Positions 16,421 through 25,378 of a stretch of 64,000 nucleotides of DNA are shown here, in pieces (positions within the stretch are counted from its first letter, which is position 1; each line of letters opens with the position of its first letter). The stretch spans positions 1 through 64,000 of the forward strand of contig DASQDR010000055.1 of NCBI GenBank assembly GCA_035634055.1, in the 5' to 3' direction. Both the position numbers and the translations under genes were made by a program. This DNA is from JAICTV01 sp035634055. GTDB lineage: Bacteria; Planctomycetota; Phycisphaerae; Tepidisphaerales; Tepidisphaeraceae. Below the pieces are notes generated by a model that was not told the origin of the DNA, ran no database searches, and saw only the letters and a program-made list of their open reading frames with translations.

Positions 16421-16444
16421 GTTAACACCGTTACGCTTGTCAAC
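16421..16444 (-). promoter_or_regulatory. Putative TetR operator overlapping a promoter
   Basis: GTTAACA, ten bases, then TGTCAAC forms a near-perfect dyad (6 of 7 pairs). On the minus strand the same DNA gives TTGACA with TAAGTT 17 bases on, a fair -35/-10 pair pointing at the TetR gene whose ATG is at 16406. Overlap of dyad and promoter is typical of TetR autorepression. Binding by this regulator is inferred. Confidence 0.6.
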
Positions 16445-16532
16445 GCCGTCCCTGAAGAGGGAGAGGCCCGGGCGATGGCGACCAGTCTCCCGCGTGGGGC
16501 GCCACTGCCACCGCTGCCGCCGCCGTCGCCGC

Positions 16533-17687
16533 TCACCCTTTGAACACGATTGCCGGCTCGAGCTTCACCACCTTGCGGATGCTGACCAGCGACGAGGCGA
16601 TGCAGATCAGCGTGATGGCGACCGCGCTGGCGACCAGCAGTTGCCACGGCAGCAGGAAGGCCAGCTCGCTGTTGCGCGTCAGGTGGCCGAACAGCGAAGC
16701 CGCGCCGACCCCCAGCCCGTAGCCGATCACGCCGACCACCACCGCCTGGATCAGGATCATCCGCAGCAGCACGCCGTTGCTGGTCCCCATCGCCTTGAGC
16801 GCGCCGAAGTGGCGCAAGTTGTCGAGCGTGAAGTTGTAGAACGTCTGCCCGGCGATGGCGGTGCCGACGAGGAAGCCGAGCACCACCGAGATGCCGAAGT
16901 TGATCGGGATGCCGGTGTACTTGGCGAAGTACTTCCACGTCAGGTCCTTGAACCCCTCGCGCGTGTAGGCGGCCAGGCCGGTCGCGCGGGCGATGCGCTC
17001 GCACAGCGCCGCCGGGTCCTCGCCGGCGCGCGCCTTGACCAGCACGAACGACAGGAGCTTTCGCTCGCGCGGGGCGAAGGTGGTGGCGCGGGTGTAGGTC
17101 GTGTAGACCACCGGCTGGGACTGGAACGTGCGCGAGACGCGGCAGATGCCGACGACGACCGCGCGGTGATCGTTCAGCTCCAGCGTGTCGCCGACCTTCA
17201 GCGGCGTGGTCGAGCCGTCCGGGTTGACGTGCGCGAGCTTCTGCGCGGCGCCGACGTCGTCGACGATGACCGCCTCGCTGCGGCGGAGGTCCTCGAGCTT
17301 GCCCTGGAGCATCGTCGGCGGGCCGCCGATGAGCGTGGCGTCGTCCACGCCAAAAACGTTGCAGGTCTGGAAGTTGCCATTGGACAGCCGCGCCTTGAGC
17401 AGCCCCTTGTACAGCGGGACGGCCCACTCCACGCCGCTGATGCCGCGCACGCGGAGGAGCTGCGTGTCCTGGAGCGGCTTGATGTCATCGACGAACTGCA
17501 CCTTGCGGTCCATCACCCAGATGTCGGGCAGGCCGAGGTCGGAGATGGCGCCGAAGGTCCGCGTCATCAGCCCGAGGAAGATCGCCGCCTGCTGCGTGAT
17601 CAGCAGCGACGCGAACGTCAGCCCCATGATGATGCCGAGGTACTTGGCGCGGTCGCCGACGAGCATTTTGAGGGCGACGAGGTTCAC
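16533..17687 (-). CDS. Second FtsX/DevC-like ABC permease
   Basis: This 384-aa permease has one N-terminal helix (YLGIIMGLTFASLLITQQAA), an extracytoplasmic domain of about 220 residues (PDIWVMDRKVQF onward) and three C-terminal helices (FGISVVLGFLVGTAIAGQTF; LIQAVVVGVIGYGLGVG; LLVASAVAITLICIASSLVS), ending LEPAIVFKG. It aligns along its length with the permease at 14401-15555. Its ATG overlaps the stop of the upstream TetR gene by four bases. No second ATPase or adaptor accompanies it, so the two permeases may form a heterodimer with the single ATPase, or this may be a duplicated half-system. Confidence 0.92.
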   Translation of the reverse strand: MNLVALKMLVGDRAKYLGIIMGLTFASLLITQQAAIFLGLMTRTFGAISDLGLPDIWVMDRKVQFVDDIKPLQDTQLLRVRGISGVEWAVPLYKGLLKARLSNGNFQTCNVFGVDDATLIGGPPTMLQGKLEDLRRSEAVIVDDVGAAQKLAHVNPDGSTTPLKVGDTLELNDHRAVVVGICRVSRTFQSQPVVYTTYTRATTFAPRERKLLSFVLVKARAGEDPAALCERIARATGLAAYTREGFKDLTWKYFAKYTGIPINFGISVVLGFLVGTAIAGQTFYNFTLDNLRHFGALKAMGTSNGVLLRMILIQAVVVGVIGYGLGVGAASLFGHLTRNSELAFLLPWQLLVASAVAITLICIASSLVSIRKVVKLEPAIVFKG

Positions 17688-18664
17688 GGGCGGGCCGCCT
17701 TTGGATTGGCGCGGGCGCGGGCGTTCCCGGTGCGGCCGATGTCGCCGTCGGCGGCACGCCGGCGACGCGCGTTGACGGCGTCGCCGCTCGATTTTCGGCG
17801 TGGCGCGGAAGCGGCAGCTCCGTTGCCGTCGCGGCCATCGTCGGCGCCGCGGCCGGTCTGGGCGCCCCGGTCGGTCTTGGCGCCGGCGCTTTGGCGAACG
17901 TTCGCGCGCGCGCTCTTGTCAGCCTCACGAAGGGCGGTGCCGTTGCGGCGCGCGCCGCCGGTATTGCCGGTAATCTCTGACCGCGCCGGCGACGACGCCG
18001 CCCGCGCCGAACTCCGCGCGACCGCCTCGATCCCGCCGACGCAGAAGGTCGTGATGTGCTCGGCGACGGCGTCGATGGCCGCGTCGTCGTACTTGCGCGG
18101 GCCGTGCAGGCGGGCGAGGACGGGCGCGGCAAAGTGGTAGAAGAGGATCTGCCCGACGACGCTGTTGGCGGTGGCGATGAAGGTCTGGCGCGGCAGGGCG
18201 GCGTCGCCCAGCAGTAGCGCGATGATTTCCGAGAGCGCGCGGAAGCGTGGGCGGACGCCGGCCTCGACGATCTGGTCCAGCACGCCGGTCGGCTCGGCCA
18301 TCTCGCGCGCCATCAGCTTGCCGTGCCACGCCGGGCGCCCCTGGTCGAGCAGGCCGGCGAGGAACGAGCGGACGAAGGCGTGCAGCCGCTGCCGCGGCGT
18401 GGGCGCCGACGGCAGCCCGAGGTCGTACGGGAGCTGCGTGGCGCAGGCGTGGGCGAAGCGGATGGCGGCGGCGTAAAGCTGGTCCTTCCCGCCGAAGTGG
18501 TACTTCACCGCCGCCACGTTCGCGCCCGCCCGCTTGCAGATGTCGCGCACGGTGGCGCGGCGGAAGCCCTCGTCAGCGAACACCTCCCCCGCCGCCTCCA
18601 GCAGCCGCTGGCGGGTGACGAGCTGCTCGGCGTCACGCTCGAGAAGGGTCATTCGCGGCATCAT
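17684..18664 (-). CDS. CecR-like TetR-family regulator
   Basis: This regulator of about 326 aa has helix-turn-helix segment RQRLLEAAGEVFADEGFRRA, then TVRDICKRAGANVAAVKYHF, and the downstream body (LYAAAIRFAHACA; LMAREMAEPTGVLDQIVE; FIATANSVVGQILFYHFAAP) that matches the DUF1956/CecR (YbiH) group, which in enterobacteria controls an ABC exporter with a HlyD-type adaptor. The last roughly 95 residues are Arg/Ala/Gly-rich and probably disordered. Two adjacent ATGs (18664, 18661) and one at 18652 are possible; none has a clear ribosome site, so the start is uncertain. It overlaps the second permease by ATGA, and an 18-bp palindrome sits just upstream. Confidence 0.88.
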   Translation of the reverse strand: MMPRMTLLERDAEQLVTRQRLLEAAGEVFADEGFRRATVRDICKRAGANVAAVKYHFGGKDQLYAAAIRFAHACATQLPYDLGLPSAPTPRQRLHAFVRSFLAGLLDQGRPAWHGKLMAREMAEPTGVLDQIVEAGVRPRFRALSEIIALLLGDAALPRQTFIATANSVVGQILFYHFAAPVLARLHGPRKYDDAAIDAVAEHITTFCVGGIEAVARSSARAASSPARSEITGNTGGARRNGTALREADKSARANVRQSAGAKTDRGAQTGRGADDGRDGNGAAASAPRRKSSGDAVNARRRRAADGDIGRTGNARARANPKAARP

Positions 18665-18673
18665 TGAAACGTT

Positions 18674-18691
18674 TGTTTGAAATGTCAAACA
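18674..18691 (-). promoter_or_regulatory. Palindrome upstream of the CecR-like gene, likely operator
   Basis: TGTTTGA-AATG-TCAAACA is a perfect 7-bp dyad ten bases upstream of the chosen start. A second short palindrome, AAACGTTT, adjoins it at 18667-18674. Such dyads at TetR gene starts usually are self-operators. Binding is inferred. Confidence 0.6.
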
Positions 18692-18728
18692 GATGTTGTG
18701 ATTTGCATGGGTGGCGGGCGGGCCGATA

Positions 18729-18826
18729 GGGGATTGGAAATTGAGGATTGAGAATTGCGGATTGAAAACTTGAAAAGAGCGCCTCGGCGGCGGGCGCCGT
18801 GCAAGTCTTCAATCCTCAATCGACAA
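18729..18826. repeat. Heptamer array forming an inverted repeat (GGATTGA type)
   Basis: The left part divides into 7-bp words (GGATTGG, AAATTGA, GGATTGA, GAATTGC, GGATTGA, AAACTTG). The right part, CAAGTCTTCAATCCTC, is the reverse complement of the left GCGGATTGAAAACTTG with two mismatches. A GC-rich loop separates them. It lies between the CecR-like gene and the GH51 gene. Confidence 0.8.
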
Positions 18827-18880
18827 GCCGCACGCCGCCTCGCCCTGATCCGCTGCAGAGCAGCGTGCCGGCCGGCCGGA

Positions 18881-20383
18881 TCACGGCGTCTGGAGTTCCA
18901 GCATGGTCAGCGACAGCGGCGGGAGCTTCAGGTGGAGCTTGCCTTCGCGCACCGGCATCGGGGCGAGGTCGCGCGGGAGGATCACTTCGGGGCGGTCGAA
19001 GGTGTTGGCGGCCTTGGGGTCCAGGCCCCACATCTGTCGCGCCTGGAGGACCCGGATCGGCGCGGCCGGGCCGGTGAAGGTGATCTCGATGGGCAGCCGC
19101 TCGGCCTGCGCGCGGTGGACGATGAAGACGGCGGCGCGGTTGCGCTCGGCGTCGACGGTGGCCGAGACGTCAATCTGCGGGACGTCGCCGAACCGCTGGC
19201 TGGCGATCGTCGCCGCCCGCACGCTCGGGCGCAGCGACCGGCCGCGCGCGTGCTGCGAGTACATGACGAAGGGGTAGAAGGTCGACTCCCGCAGCAGCTC
19301 ATCGCCGCGGGTCTTCAGCGGCGCGATGGTGTTCACCACCTGCGCCAGGCACGCCATCCGCAGCACGTCGCACTTGCGGATGAAGACGTTGAGCCACTGC
19401 GCCACGACCAGCGCGTCCTCCAGGTTGTACGTCTCCTCGCACAGCGGCGGCGCGACGCGCCATCGGCCGGCCATGTCGCGGTCCTTGTACCAGACGTTCC
19501 ACTCGTCCTGGCTGAGGTAGATGTCGTTCTTGGCACCCAGCTTCTGCTTGGTCTCGCGCAGGATGGTGGCCAAGGTATCGATGTGCCGCTCGAACTCATT
19601 GGAGTAGGCGAGGAAGTCGGTGGTGGTCCCCTCCCACGCGGTGGCGTAGTTGTGCAGGGCGAGGTAGTGGCTGAACTCCCAGCACCATTCCAGCGCGGTG
19701 CGGTCCCAGTTGGGGAAGGTCTTCATCCACGGGCCGGACGAGCCGCAGATGATGTTCTGGATCGACGGGTCGACCAGCCGCATGATCTTGCCGGCCTCGC
19801 GCGCCTTCTTGGCGTAGTCCTCGGCGGTCATCTGGCCGACCTGCCAGGTGCCGTCCATCTCGTTGCCGAGGCACCAGTATTTCACGCCGTGCGGGCGCGG
19901 GTAGCCGTGGCTGGCGCGCAGGTCGGCGTATTGGGTCCCCACCGGCGCGTTGCAGTACTCGACGAGGTTGGCCGCCTCCATGATCCCGCCGGTGCCGAGG
20001 TTCACGGCCAGCATCGGCTCGATCTTCATCTGCCGGCAGCAGTCGATGAATTCGTTGGTGCCGAACTGGTTGGTCTCGATCTGCTGCCAGGCGAGCTCGC
20101 GACGGCGCGGGCGCTGGTCGCGCGGGCCGACGCCGTCGCGCCAGTCGTAGCTGCTGACGAAGTTCCCGCCCGGGTAGCGCAGGACCGACAGGTCCATTTC
20201 GCGCAGCGCCTCGGCGACGTCACGGCGGATGCCATTCTCGTCCGCCTGCCCCGACTCCGGATCGTAGATCCCGCCGTAGATGCAGCGGCCCATGTGCTCG
20301 GCGAACCCGCCGAAGATCGTGCGCGGGACGTCGGCGACGACGTCGTCGGTGTCCAGGGCGATCGTCGCGAGCTGCTCAGCCAT
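18881..20383 (-). CDS. abfA: GH51 alpha-L-arabinofuranosidase
   Basis: This 500-aa intracellular glycoside hydrolase releases arabinofuranosyl residues from arabinan and arabinoxylan oligosaccharides. Signatures: the opening IFGGFAEHMGRCIYGGIYDP, LRYPGGNFVSSYDWRDGVGP, acid/base Glu in CLGNEMDG (E175) and nucleophile Glu in LSQDEWNVWY (E294), followed by the C-terminal beta domain ending LPPLSLTMLEL. The length and order fit GH51 (alpha-N-arabinofuranosidase). No signal peptide is present, so it acts on imported oligosaccharides. It is transcribed alone, with a 217-base gap from the efflux regulators and a 120-base gap from the next gene upstream; no transporter or sugar-kinase genes adjoin it. 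Confidence 0.96.
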   Translation of the reverse strand: MAEQLATIALDTDDVVADVPRTIFGGFAEHMGRCIYGGIYDPESGQADENGIRRDVAEALREMDLSVLRYPGGNFVSSYDWRDGVGPRDQRPRRRELAWQQIETNQFGTNEFIDCCRQMKIEPMLAVNLGTGGIMEAANLVEYCNAPVGTQYADLRASHGYPRPHGVKYWCLGNEMDGTWQVGQMTAEDYAKKAREAGKIMRLVDPSIQNIICGSSGPWMKTFPNWDRTALEWCWEFSHYLALHNYATAWEGTTTDFLAYSNEFERHIDTLATILRETKQKLGAKNDIYLSQDEWNVWYKDRDMAGRWRVAPPLCEETYNLEDALVVAQWLNVFIRKCDVLRMACLAQVVNTIAPLKTRGDELLRESTFYPFVMYSQHARGRSLRPSVRAATIASQRFGDVPQIDVSATVDAERNRAAVFIVHRAQAERLPIEITFTGPAAPIRVLQARQMWGLDPKAANTFDRPEVILPRDLAPMPVREGKLHLKLPPLSLTMLELQTP

Positions 20384-20503
20384 CGAGGTGCTGCGGGCAG
20401 GGGAATACCGCCCCGACGGCGCTGACGGCGCGGGCGAGCGACGGCGAGAGGTGTTGGCACATCATCGCCGTCGCAAGCTATCCGCGCCGCCCGGGCAATG
20501 CAA

Positions 20504-21334
20504 TCAGGTCCCGGGCAGCCGGCGGCCGCGCCGGCGCGACTTGGCGAAGCGGATCGCCCTGCCCGCGCCGGCGAAGGCAACCACCGGCAGCACCGCCAGC
20601 GCCGCAGGCGGCAGCGGGATCGGCGTCGGCCCGGGGCCAGCGCCCGGCACGGTGACGTTGGCGGTCACGTCGACGCTGAAGCTGGGGATGGTGATCGCCG
20701 GGTCCGGGCCGGTGTAATCGGTGGTCGTGCCGCCGAAGCGCAGGACGTGGCTGCCCTCGCCGAGCGGCTCGAGCATCAGCCAGTAGCCGTCGGAGTTGGC
20801 GTCGGCGAAGGTGCCGGTGGCGCCGAAGACGCCGCTGCCCTCGACGACGGTGAAGTTGAAGTTCACCGGCGAGCGCTCGCGGTGCGACGCGAGGTCGACC
20901 ACGTCCTCGCCGTCGATATTGGCGATCAGGTTCGCCGGGTCGATCGTGCCGGTGGTCAGCGCCTCGGCCTCCTCGGCGGTCGAGGCGAAGCCGGGGTCCG
21001 CGCCGTTGGCGACGACCCAGTTGACCAGTGGGAACAACACGTACTTGTCGCCGGGCACCTGGAAGTTGCGCGTGTGCGTGCCGGATTGCGTGCCGGCGAC
21101 GAACCAGACGGGCCCTGACTGGTTCTCGTCGGCCAGCGAGCCGTCCGGGTCGGCGAAGACGTTGCCCTGGACCGAGCCGGCCCAGTTCCACCAGTCGGCC
21201 GTCCACTGCCCGATGGTCTTGCCCTCGACGCTCGACCCGCCCGGCAGCACGACGGCCGCGCCGCGGCTGAAGTTCGCCACCCCAAGGCAGATCGCGACCG
21301 CCAACGCCGTCGTGGAAACGACACCGAATCGCAT
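20504..21334 (-). CDS. Exported protein with PEP-CTERM-like tail
   Basis: This 276-aa protein has a signal peptide (MRFGVVSTTALAVAICLGVA, ending near SRGAA), then a single soluble domain containing TIGQWTADWWNWAGSV, GPVWFVAGTQSG and a beta-rich part (GEGSHVLRFGGTTTDYTGPD). The C-terminus, PTPIPLPPAALAVLPVVAF then a short basic tail SRRRGRRLPGT, has the tripartite shape of the PEP-CTERM-type sorting signal, with PLPPA in place of VPEP. AAGGAGAAGCC gives a strong ribosome site for ATG 21334, so the longer frame from 21418 is rejected. Similar proteins are usually labelled hypothetical; the WWxW segment is characteristic, but I do not know its role. Probably anchored at the outer surface. Confidence 0.8.
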   Translation of the reverse strand: MRFGVVSTTALAVAICLGVANFSRGAAVVLPGGSSVEGKTIGQWTADWWNWAGSVQGNVFADPDGSLADENQSGPVWFVAGTQSGTHTRNFQVPGDKYVLFPLVNWVVANGADPGFASTAEEAEALTTGTIDPANLIANIDGEDVVDLASHRERSPVNFNFTVVEGSGVFGATGTFADANSDGYWLMLEPLGEGSHVLRFGGTTTDYTGPDPAITIPSFSVDVTANVTVPGAGPGPTPIPLPPAALAVLPVVAFAGAGRAIRFAKSRRRGRRLPGT

Positions 21335-21539
21335 GGCTTCTCCTTCCCCGCCACACGCGCGTGCGGGAGATATCGAGTTGGACGACCACCCTCGCCCGGG
21401 CGCGTTCATGAACGGCAACGCGATCGCGCGCCCGCGAGGGCTTCAGGGTGAAAAGAGGTGTACGACCGCCGCGCCACCAGCACCCACGCCGAGCGGCACG
21501 ACGCGGCTGAGACTAACCACGGGGCAAACCGGTGTCTAG

Positions 21540-24500
21540 TCAATTTCCGCGTGCGACAGCGCCGTCGCGGCGACGGCCGCGGCGGGCCAGCATCGCCGTG
21601 GCGGCTACGCCGGCGAGCGCGACGCTGGCTGGCTCGGGGACGGCGGTGACCGACGAAGCCAAAGTATCCGGCGCGGCGCCCGGCGGCGACAGCGGCGACG
21701 TCGCCTGGCGGGCGAGGTTGTTGTCGATCAGCCAGTAGTCGTCCCCGGTGACCTTCCCGTTGTAGTCGAAGTCGCCGTTGAACCAGTTGGCGCTCGCGGC
21801 CGACGCGCCGACGTGGCTGTCGATCTGGAAGTAATCGTCGCCATCGATCTTCCCGTCCAAATTCGCGTCGCCGGCGTAGGTGTAGCGGACGAGGATGTCC
21901 TCGGCGGCAGCGGGGAAGTCGCCGAAGTTGCCCTTCGCGGGGTAGCCGACGTCGCCCGCGCGGGCGACGCCCAGGGACGCGAGCAGGCTGTCGGACTTGG
22001 CGCCCGCCTGGGTGGTGATGATGCCGGTGCCGTTCCACGCCCCGCCGTTGCGTCCCGCCTGCACCAGTCCGAGCACGCCGGTGTACTTGCCGGTGGCGGT
22101 GTCCCACGCGCCCGCGGTGCCGGGCGTGGCGCCGGCGGCGCCGCTGACGATCAGCCGGTTGTCCTTCAGGTCCAGCTTGCCGCCCGGGTTGAAGACGACG
22201 TTGGTGGCCTTGAGCGTCTTGTCGCCGCCCTCGGTGAGCACCACGACGCCGGGGGTGGCGGGATCGAGGTTGTTGCCGACCACGCTCAGCACCTGCTTGC
22301 TGTTGGTGATGTTGATGGTCGACTTGTTGCCCGCGCCGATGCCGGAGTCGGTCGGAATGTTCCCGCTGATCGTCATGACCGCGGGATTGGCCAGCGCGGT
22401 TGCCTGCGAGGTGTAGGTCTTGCTCGCCATGCTCACGCCGGCGGGGATGATCAAATTGGAATTGGTGACCGAGGTGGAGCCCTTGTAGCTGAAGGTGGGC
22501 GCGGTGAGCTGAACCATGCTGCCCCCGCCCGACGCCGGCCCGATGACCGAGACCGACCCGCTCACCGCCGGGTCGTAGTCGCGGATGTTGCCCGCGATGT
22601 CGATGTTCCCGCCGGAGGAGATGATGAACGCGCTCTTTGCCGTCGGCACGTTGCTGGCGTTCGGGCCGCCAAGGGTGATCGTGCCGGTGTAGGTCACGTT
22701 GCCGCTGGCGCCGCGGTTGCCGATACCGGAGCTTCCCAAGGCCGGGTTAAAGTTGACGTTCCCGCCGAAGGTGACGTTGGCGCCGCCGGAGAGCGAGGGG
22801 TCGAGGAAGAAGCCGGCGGAGGTGTTGCCGGCGGTGTCGCCAAGGGAGACGTCGCCGCTCAGGTTCCCGTTGCCGACGACGAGGTTGCCCGCCTTCACCT
22901 GGAAGCCGCCGGTGACGGCGGTCGAGGACCCGAGCCGCAGCGTGCCGACGCTGCTCCCGCTGCCGACCAGTGCCCAGGTGCCGGCGGTGGACGAGGCGAG
23001 CCCGCCGTTGAGCGTGACGACGTTGCTCACGCCGGACGGGGTGTTGGTGACGGTGATCGTGCGCCCGGCGGCGGAGACGGCGCCGTTGAAGGTGAGGTTC
23101 CCGCCGCCGGTGTTGAACGTGAGCGAGCCGGCGCTGGTGAGCGTATTGCCAACCGTGCGGGCGCCGCCGGCGCTGCGGATGACGAAGCTGTTGCCGGTGC
23201 CGGTGGTGAGCGGGCCGGTCCCCAGCGCGTTGTCGTGGGCGATGAACAGGTGCGCGCCGCCGTTCACCAGCACGCCGCCGGTGAAGTTGGAATTGTCCCC
23301 CTTGAGCATGAGCGGCCCGGCGTCAGCGATGAGCTGCCCGGAGCCGGAGATCACGCCGGCGAGCGTGACGGCGTTGAGGGACGTGAGCGACGTGGTGAAA
23401 TCACTGGAGACCGACGTCCCCTCGCCGCGCAGGACGATGTTGTTGCTGACCGTGCGGGCAGCCTCGCTGCTGGTGTTCTTGGCGAACTTCAGCTTGGTCT
23501 TGGAAGCGCCGTTGGAATAGATCTCGATGTCGCCGGTGCTGGCGGCGCCGGTGACCTTGAGCGTCAGCGTGCCGTCGTTTACGGTCGTGTTGCCGGCATA
23601 GGCGTTGACCGCGTTCAGCACCAGTTCCCCGCCGCCGCCCTTGGTCACGCCGTTGGTGGTGGTGATGAAGCTGTTGACGGTGGTGGAACCCAGGACGGCG
23701 TGGAAGACGGCCTCACGCGCGCCGAAGGCGAGCGTGTTCACTCCAATGGTGTTGGTCGCGTTCAACGCGGTCGCGCCGACGACGCCGACGGCGCCGCTGT
23801 TGATCGTGAGGGTGCCGGTCCCGGTCAGGCTCGCCTGCGATTCCACGAAGATCGAGTTGACGGCGGTCGGCGCCGCGATGCTGACGGCGCTGGTCAGGCG
23901 GACGTTGTTGTTGGTGCTGCTCCCGCTGGGCAGCGACGTTGTCATCTCGTTGATCGTCAGCGGGCGCAGCCCGGTGGCGTCGTAGGCGACGAAGCGGTTG
24001 CCGTCGCCAAGCGCACCGCTGTCGCCGAGCAGGTAGGGGACGATTGACAGGGTGAAGCTGTTGGCCGCCCCGCCGCCGCCGACTAGGTCCGCCGTCGGCG
24101 GGCTGGCGAGCATGATGCGCGCCGCTGACGTGGTGCCGGCCACGCCCGTGCCGTTGCCGCGCACCAGCATCGTGGCGCGGTTGATGCGGTTGATCCCGGA
24201 GGCAGTGAGGACGGCCGAGGTGTTCGCGCCACCGCCGGAGCCGTACGACACCTGGAGCGTCGAGTCCCCCTCGAAGTTGATCGCCCCCACGGTCTCGGTC
24301 GTGTTGACGCCGGGCGCGCCGACGACGTTGAACAAGCCGCCCCTGAGGTTGATCGCGGCGGAGTTGCCGATCCGGTTGTTGTTGTTCCCCTCCACGCCGG
24401 TGATCGTGAGCACCCCGCCGGCGCGGACGTTGAACTCCGACGAGCTGGCCACCGCGCCGCTGGCGCCGCGGATTTCAAACGTGCCTTCGAGGATGTTGGT

Positions 24501-25064
24501 CGCACCGGTGTAGAGGTTGGCGCCGCGCAGGTAGGCCCAGCCACCGCCCTCCTTGGTCAATGAGAACGCCTGCGCGCCGCCGACGCCGATCGGGCCGTTG
24601 AGGTTGAACGGGTTGGCGGCGTTGTTGCTCTGGAGCGAGAGGAACAAATTCGAGCCGCTGGTGATCAACGGGGAGCTGATGATGTGTCCGGAATTCGTGA
24701 CGAACGACGCGCTACTGGCCGCGTCGATGCGGGCCACGTTCAGCACGCCGCCGCTGAGGGTATAGACCTGGTCGTGCGAGGTGAAGTTCAGTCCCGCGAC
24801 CGCCTGCGTGCCGGAGACGTTGACCGGGCCGCCAAGGCCCTCGGCGCCGAACACGGCCGTGTCGCCCGCGGCGGGAAGCGCGTCGCCGGACCAGTTGGCG
24901 GGCGTGGTCCACTGCGCGTCGCCCGCGCCCGCGTCCCAACCGATGTCCGCCGCCCGCGCCGCACTGCCCCCCAGCGGGTGCAAGATGCCGCCCACCACCG
25001 CGGCGACGGCCGCCGATACGGACAACGCCAGCGCTCGACGCTTCTGCCGATCCTGCCTTTGCAT
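21540..25064 (-). CDS. Giant autotransporter-associated beta-strand repeat protein with dockerin-like module and PEP-CTERM
   Basis: This 1174-aa secreted protein starts with a basic N-region and signal helix (ALALSVSAAVAAVVGGILHP, cut near ARA). The body is a long beta-helix of repeats of the autotransporter-associated beta-strand (PATR) type: GGGELVLNAVNAYAGNTTVN (about residue 480), LMLKGDNSNFTGGVLVNGGA (about 590) and similar units. Near residue 1065 come two Ca-binding dockerin-like motifs, GDANLDGKIDGDDYFQIDSH and GDFDYNGKVTGDDYWLIDNN, then VPEPASVALAGVAATAMLAR plus a basic tail, a classic PEP-CTERM signal. PEP-CTERM proteins are sorted by exosortase; none is seen here. Likely a large surface or matrix protein. 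Its module is shared with the genes at 25379 and 63767. Confidence 0.9.
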   Translation of the reverse strand: MQRQDRQKRRALALSVSAAVAAVVGGILHPLGGSAARAADIGWDAGAGDAQWTTPANWSGDALPAAGDTAVFGAEGLGGPVNVSGTQAVAGLNFTSHDQVYTLSGGVLNVARIDAASSASFVTNSGHIISSPLITSGSNLFLSLQSNNAANPFNLNGPIGVGGAQAFSLTKEGGGWAYLRGANLYTGATNILEGTFEIRGASGAVASSSEFNVRAGGVLTITGVEGNNNNRIGNSAAINLRGGLFNVVGAPGVNTTETVGAINFEGDSTLQVSYGSGGGANTSAVLTASGINRINRATMLVRGNGTGVAGTTSAARIMLASPPTADLVGGGGAANSFTLSIVPYLLGDSGALGDGNRFVAYDATGLRPLTINEMTTSLPSGSSTNNNVRLTSAVSIAAPTAVNSIFVESQASLTGTGTLTINSGAVGVVGATALNATNTIGVNTLAFGAREAVFHAVLGSTTVNSFITTTNGVTKGGGGELVLNAVNAYAGNTTVNDGTLTLKVTGAASTGDIEIYSNGASKTKLKFAKNTSSEAARTVSNNIVLRGEGTSVSSDFTTSLTSLNAVTLAGVISGSGQLIADAGPLMLKGDNSNFTGGVLVNGGAHLFIAHDNALGTGPLTTGTGNSFVIRSAGGARTVGNTLTSAGSLTFNTGGGNLTFNGAVSAAGRTITVTNTPSGVSNVVTLNGGLASSTAGTWALVGSGSSVGTLRLGSSTAVTGGFQVKAGNLVVGNGNLSGDVSLGDTAGNTSAGFFLDPSLSGGANVTFGGNVNFNPALGSSGIGNRGASGNVTYTGTITLGGPNASNVPTAKSAFIISSGGNIDIAGNIRDYDPAVSGSVSVIGPASGGGSMVQLTAPTFSYKGSTSVTNSNLIIPAGVSMASKTYTSQATALANPAVMTISGNIPTDSGIGAGNKSTINITNSKQVLSVVGNNLDPATPGVVVLTEGGDKTLKATNVVFNPGGKLDLKDNRLIVSGAAGATPGTAGAWDTATGKYTGVLGLVQAGRNGGAWNGTGIITTQAGAKSDSLLASLGVARAGDVGYPAKGNFGDFPAAAEDILVRYTYAGDANLDGKIDGDDYFQIDSHVGASAASANWFNGDFDYNGKVTGDDYWLIDNNLARQATSPLSPPGAAPDTLASSVTAVPEPASVALAGVAATAMLARRGRRRDGAVARGN

Positions 25065-25378
25065 TGCGGTGCCCTCGCGACCGAAACAGACTTACGCGAG
25101 TCGACTACGTGTTCCCCGCCGCGACCTGTGGAACTGTTGGCCTAACTCTACCCGGACCGTCCGCCGCGGCCAACTCAAACGTTGGTAAAACTCGTGATTG
25201 CGACGAGAATTCCGCGAATTTGCTGCGGAGTTGGGTGCGGGATGCAGCCTCTGCCGCCCCTCCGGCTCAAACGCCAGCAGGTGCCCCGCCGTCGGCAAGC
25301 GAAGCGGCAGCGCCGGCGCGTGAGGGTGGCCACGCAAGCGACAGTGGGTTGGATCAGCGCAGGAGCGATACCCGACGG
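25065..25378. other. Intergenic region upstream of the beta-repeat protein
   Basis: These 314 bases between two co-directional giant genes contain no supported gene. A purine-rich GCGAGGGC lies 6-13 bases before the ATG at 25064 (minus strand) and can serve as its ribosome site. No clear promoter, repeat or terminator is seen. Confidence 0.5.

Noticed and set aside
21813..24047. 744-codon frame antisense to the beta-repeat protein
   Set aside because: Same reason as the other shadows: it follows third-position GC of the real gene and shows no motif.
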